A stretch of 46,120 bases of DNA from [Anoxybacillus] calidus (GTDB taxonomy: Bacteria; Bacillota; Bacilli; Bacillales; Anoxybacillaceae), in contig NZ_JACDUU010000013.1 in the NCBI RefSeq assembly GCF_013760845.1, positions 1-46,120 of the forward strand, in the 5' to 3' direction. This document shows positions 44,696-46,120 of this stretch, piece by piece. Under the pieces are notes generated by a model, which searched no databases, was not told the DNA's origin, and was given only the letters and a program-made list of their open reading frames with translations. The translations under genes and the position numbers were made by a program. How positions within the stretch are numbered: the first letter of the stretch is position 1; each line of letters starts with the position of its first letter.

Positions 44696-44891
44696 AGTGG
44701 AAGGCACTGTTGTTGAAACGTTACCAAATGCAATGTTCAAAGTTGAATTGGAAAATGGACATACGGTATTAGCGCATGTCTCTGGAAAAATTCGAATGCA
44801 CTTCATTCGCATTTTACCTGGAGACAAAGTTACGGTAGAATTATCTCCGTATGATTTAACTCGTGGTAGAATTACGTATCGATATAAATAA
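44673..44891 (+). CDS. infA: Translation initiation factor IF-1
   Basis: OB-fold factor that occupies the ribosomal A site during initiation. 72 residues, the family length: [20 protein letters not shown], then [20 protein letters not shown]. The ATG at 44673 follows AAGGGAGAG. An in-frame ATG at 44634 lies in the preceding gene. Confidence 0.98.
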   Translation: MAKDDVIEVEGTVVETLPNAMFKVELENGHTVLAHVSGKIRMHFIRILPGDKVTVELSPYDLTRGRITYRYK

Positions 44892-44894
44892 TAA

Positions 44895-45038
<144 letters not shown>

Positions 45039-45044
45039 TTTTAA

Positions 45045-45425
<381 letters not shown>

Positions 45426-45429
45426 TTGA

Positions 45430-45838
<409 letters not shown>

Positions 45839-45840
<2 letters not shown>

Positions 45841-45908
45841 TTTCTCTGTATAGAATTTGTATCCTTGTCAATAATGGGATATGATATATAAATTCTTGCA
45901 GAGAAATT
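45839..45908. repeat. Inverted repeat flanking the rpoA promoter
   Basis: AATTTCTCTG (45839-45848) pairs with CAGAGAAATT (45899-45908), and AGAATTT (45852-45858) with AAATTCT (45890-45896), with a 3/2-base internal loop. The centre holds the rpoA promoter. In read-through RNA it would fold into one 17-bp stem. Confidence 0.75.
45865..45892 (+). promoter_or_regulatory. Promoter of rpoA
   Basis: TTGTCA (45865-45870) and TATAAA (45887-45892) with a 16-base spacer. It lies in the centre of a long imperfect inverted repeat (45839-45908). Confidence 0.6.
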
Positions 45909-46011
45909 TAAACCAGTTGTTGTGCACATTCGGGAACTTATTCATGGGGGAATTTCGATTAGGCGTTTAACGTTTGATCGGGGTTTCGACGTTTTGAAGG
46001 AGGGTTATATA

Positions 46012-46120
46012 ATGATTGAAATCGAAAAGCCAAAAATCGAAACGGTTGAGATCAGCGAAGATGCCACATATGGCAAATTCGTCGTTTATCGGCTTGTGCG
46101 TGGTTTTGGTACAACTTTGG
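46012..46120 (+). CDS. rpoA: RpoA, RNA polymerase alpha subunit, 5' part
   Basis: The first 36 codons of the alpha subunit: [17 protein letters not shown], then [16 protein letters not shown], which starts the dimerisation domain. The gene runs off the window. SD AAGGAGGG about 8 bases before the ATG. Confidence 0.97.
   Translation, partial: MIEIEKPKIETVEISEDATYGKFVVYRLVRGFGTTL

Overview
The window is a housekeeping stretch of a low-GC, spore-forming Firmicute, almost certainly family Bacillaceae. The evidence is the gene order, which matches the Bacillus subtilis region from the end of an rRNA operon through ctsR to rpoA. Further support comes from the strong Shine-Dalgarno (SD) sites, TTG and GTG starts, a CtsR operator, a cysteine T-box, an L10 leader and sigH. 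The proteins look close to but distinct from B. subtilis, and I cannot name the genus. All genes lie on the + strand.

Region 1 (1-6428): the 3' end of a 5S rRNA with its terminator, then the heat-shock operon ctsR-mcsA-mcsB-clpC, which couples a repressor, an arginine-kinase pair and the ClpC unfoldase. An imperfect palindromic element follows, then radA. The gene for the diadenylate cyclase DisA, which usually follows radA in bacilli, is missing.

Region 2 (6471-15158): yacL (PIN-TRAM), ispD and ispF (MEP isoprenoid pathway), gltX, a Cys T-box controlling cysE-cysS, then mrnC, rlmB, rae1 and the sporulation/stationary-phase sigma factor gene sigH. Apart from ispD/ispF and sigH, this is mostly tRNA charging, cysteine synthesis and RNA maturation.

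Region 3 (15180-32110): rpmG, secE, nusG, rplK, rplA, the L10 leader with rplJ-rplL, an RsmC-like methyltransferase, rpoB, rpoC, rplGB (YbxF), rpsL, rpsG, fusA and tuf. Each block starts with a recognisable sigma-A promoter, and several leaders carry hairpins or attenuator-like terminators (nusG, rplJ, rpoB).

Region 4 (32208-46120): the S10-spc-alpha ribosomal supercluster from rpsJ to the first 36 codons of rpoA, including secY, adk, map, a KOW-domain gene, infA and rpmJ. It is preceded by two tandem promoters. The second overlaps a perfect 11-bp inverted repeat and is followed by a structured leader.

I found no mobile genes, CRISPR arrays, tRNAs or clearly novel multigene system. The points worth a second look are the missing disA, the palindromic element before radA, and a set of undescribed or poorly described leader and promoter structures (S10 P2, rpoA, nusG, rpoB, fusA, tuf).
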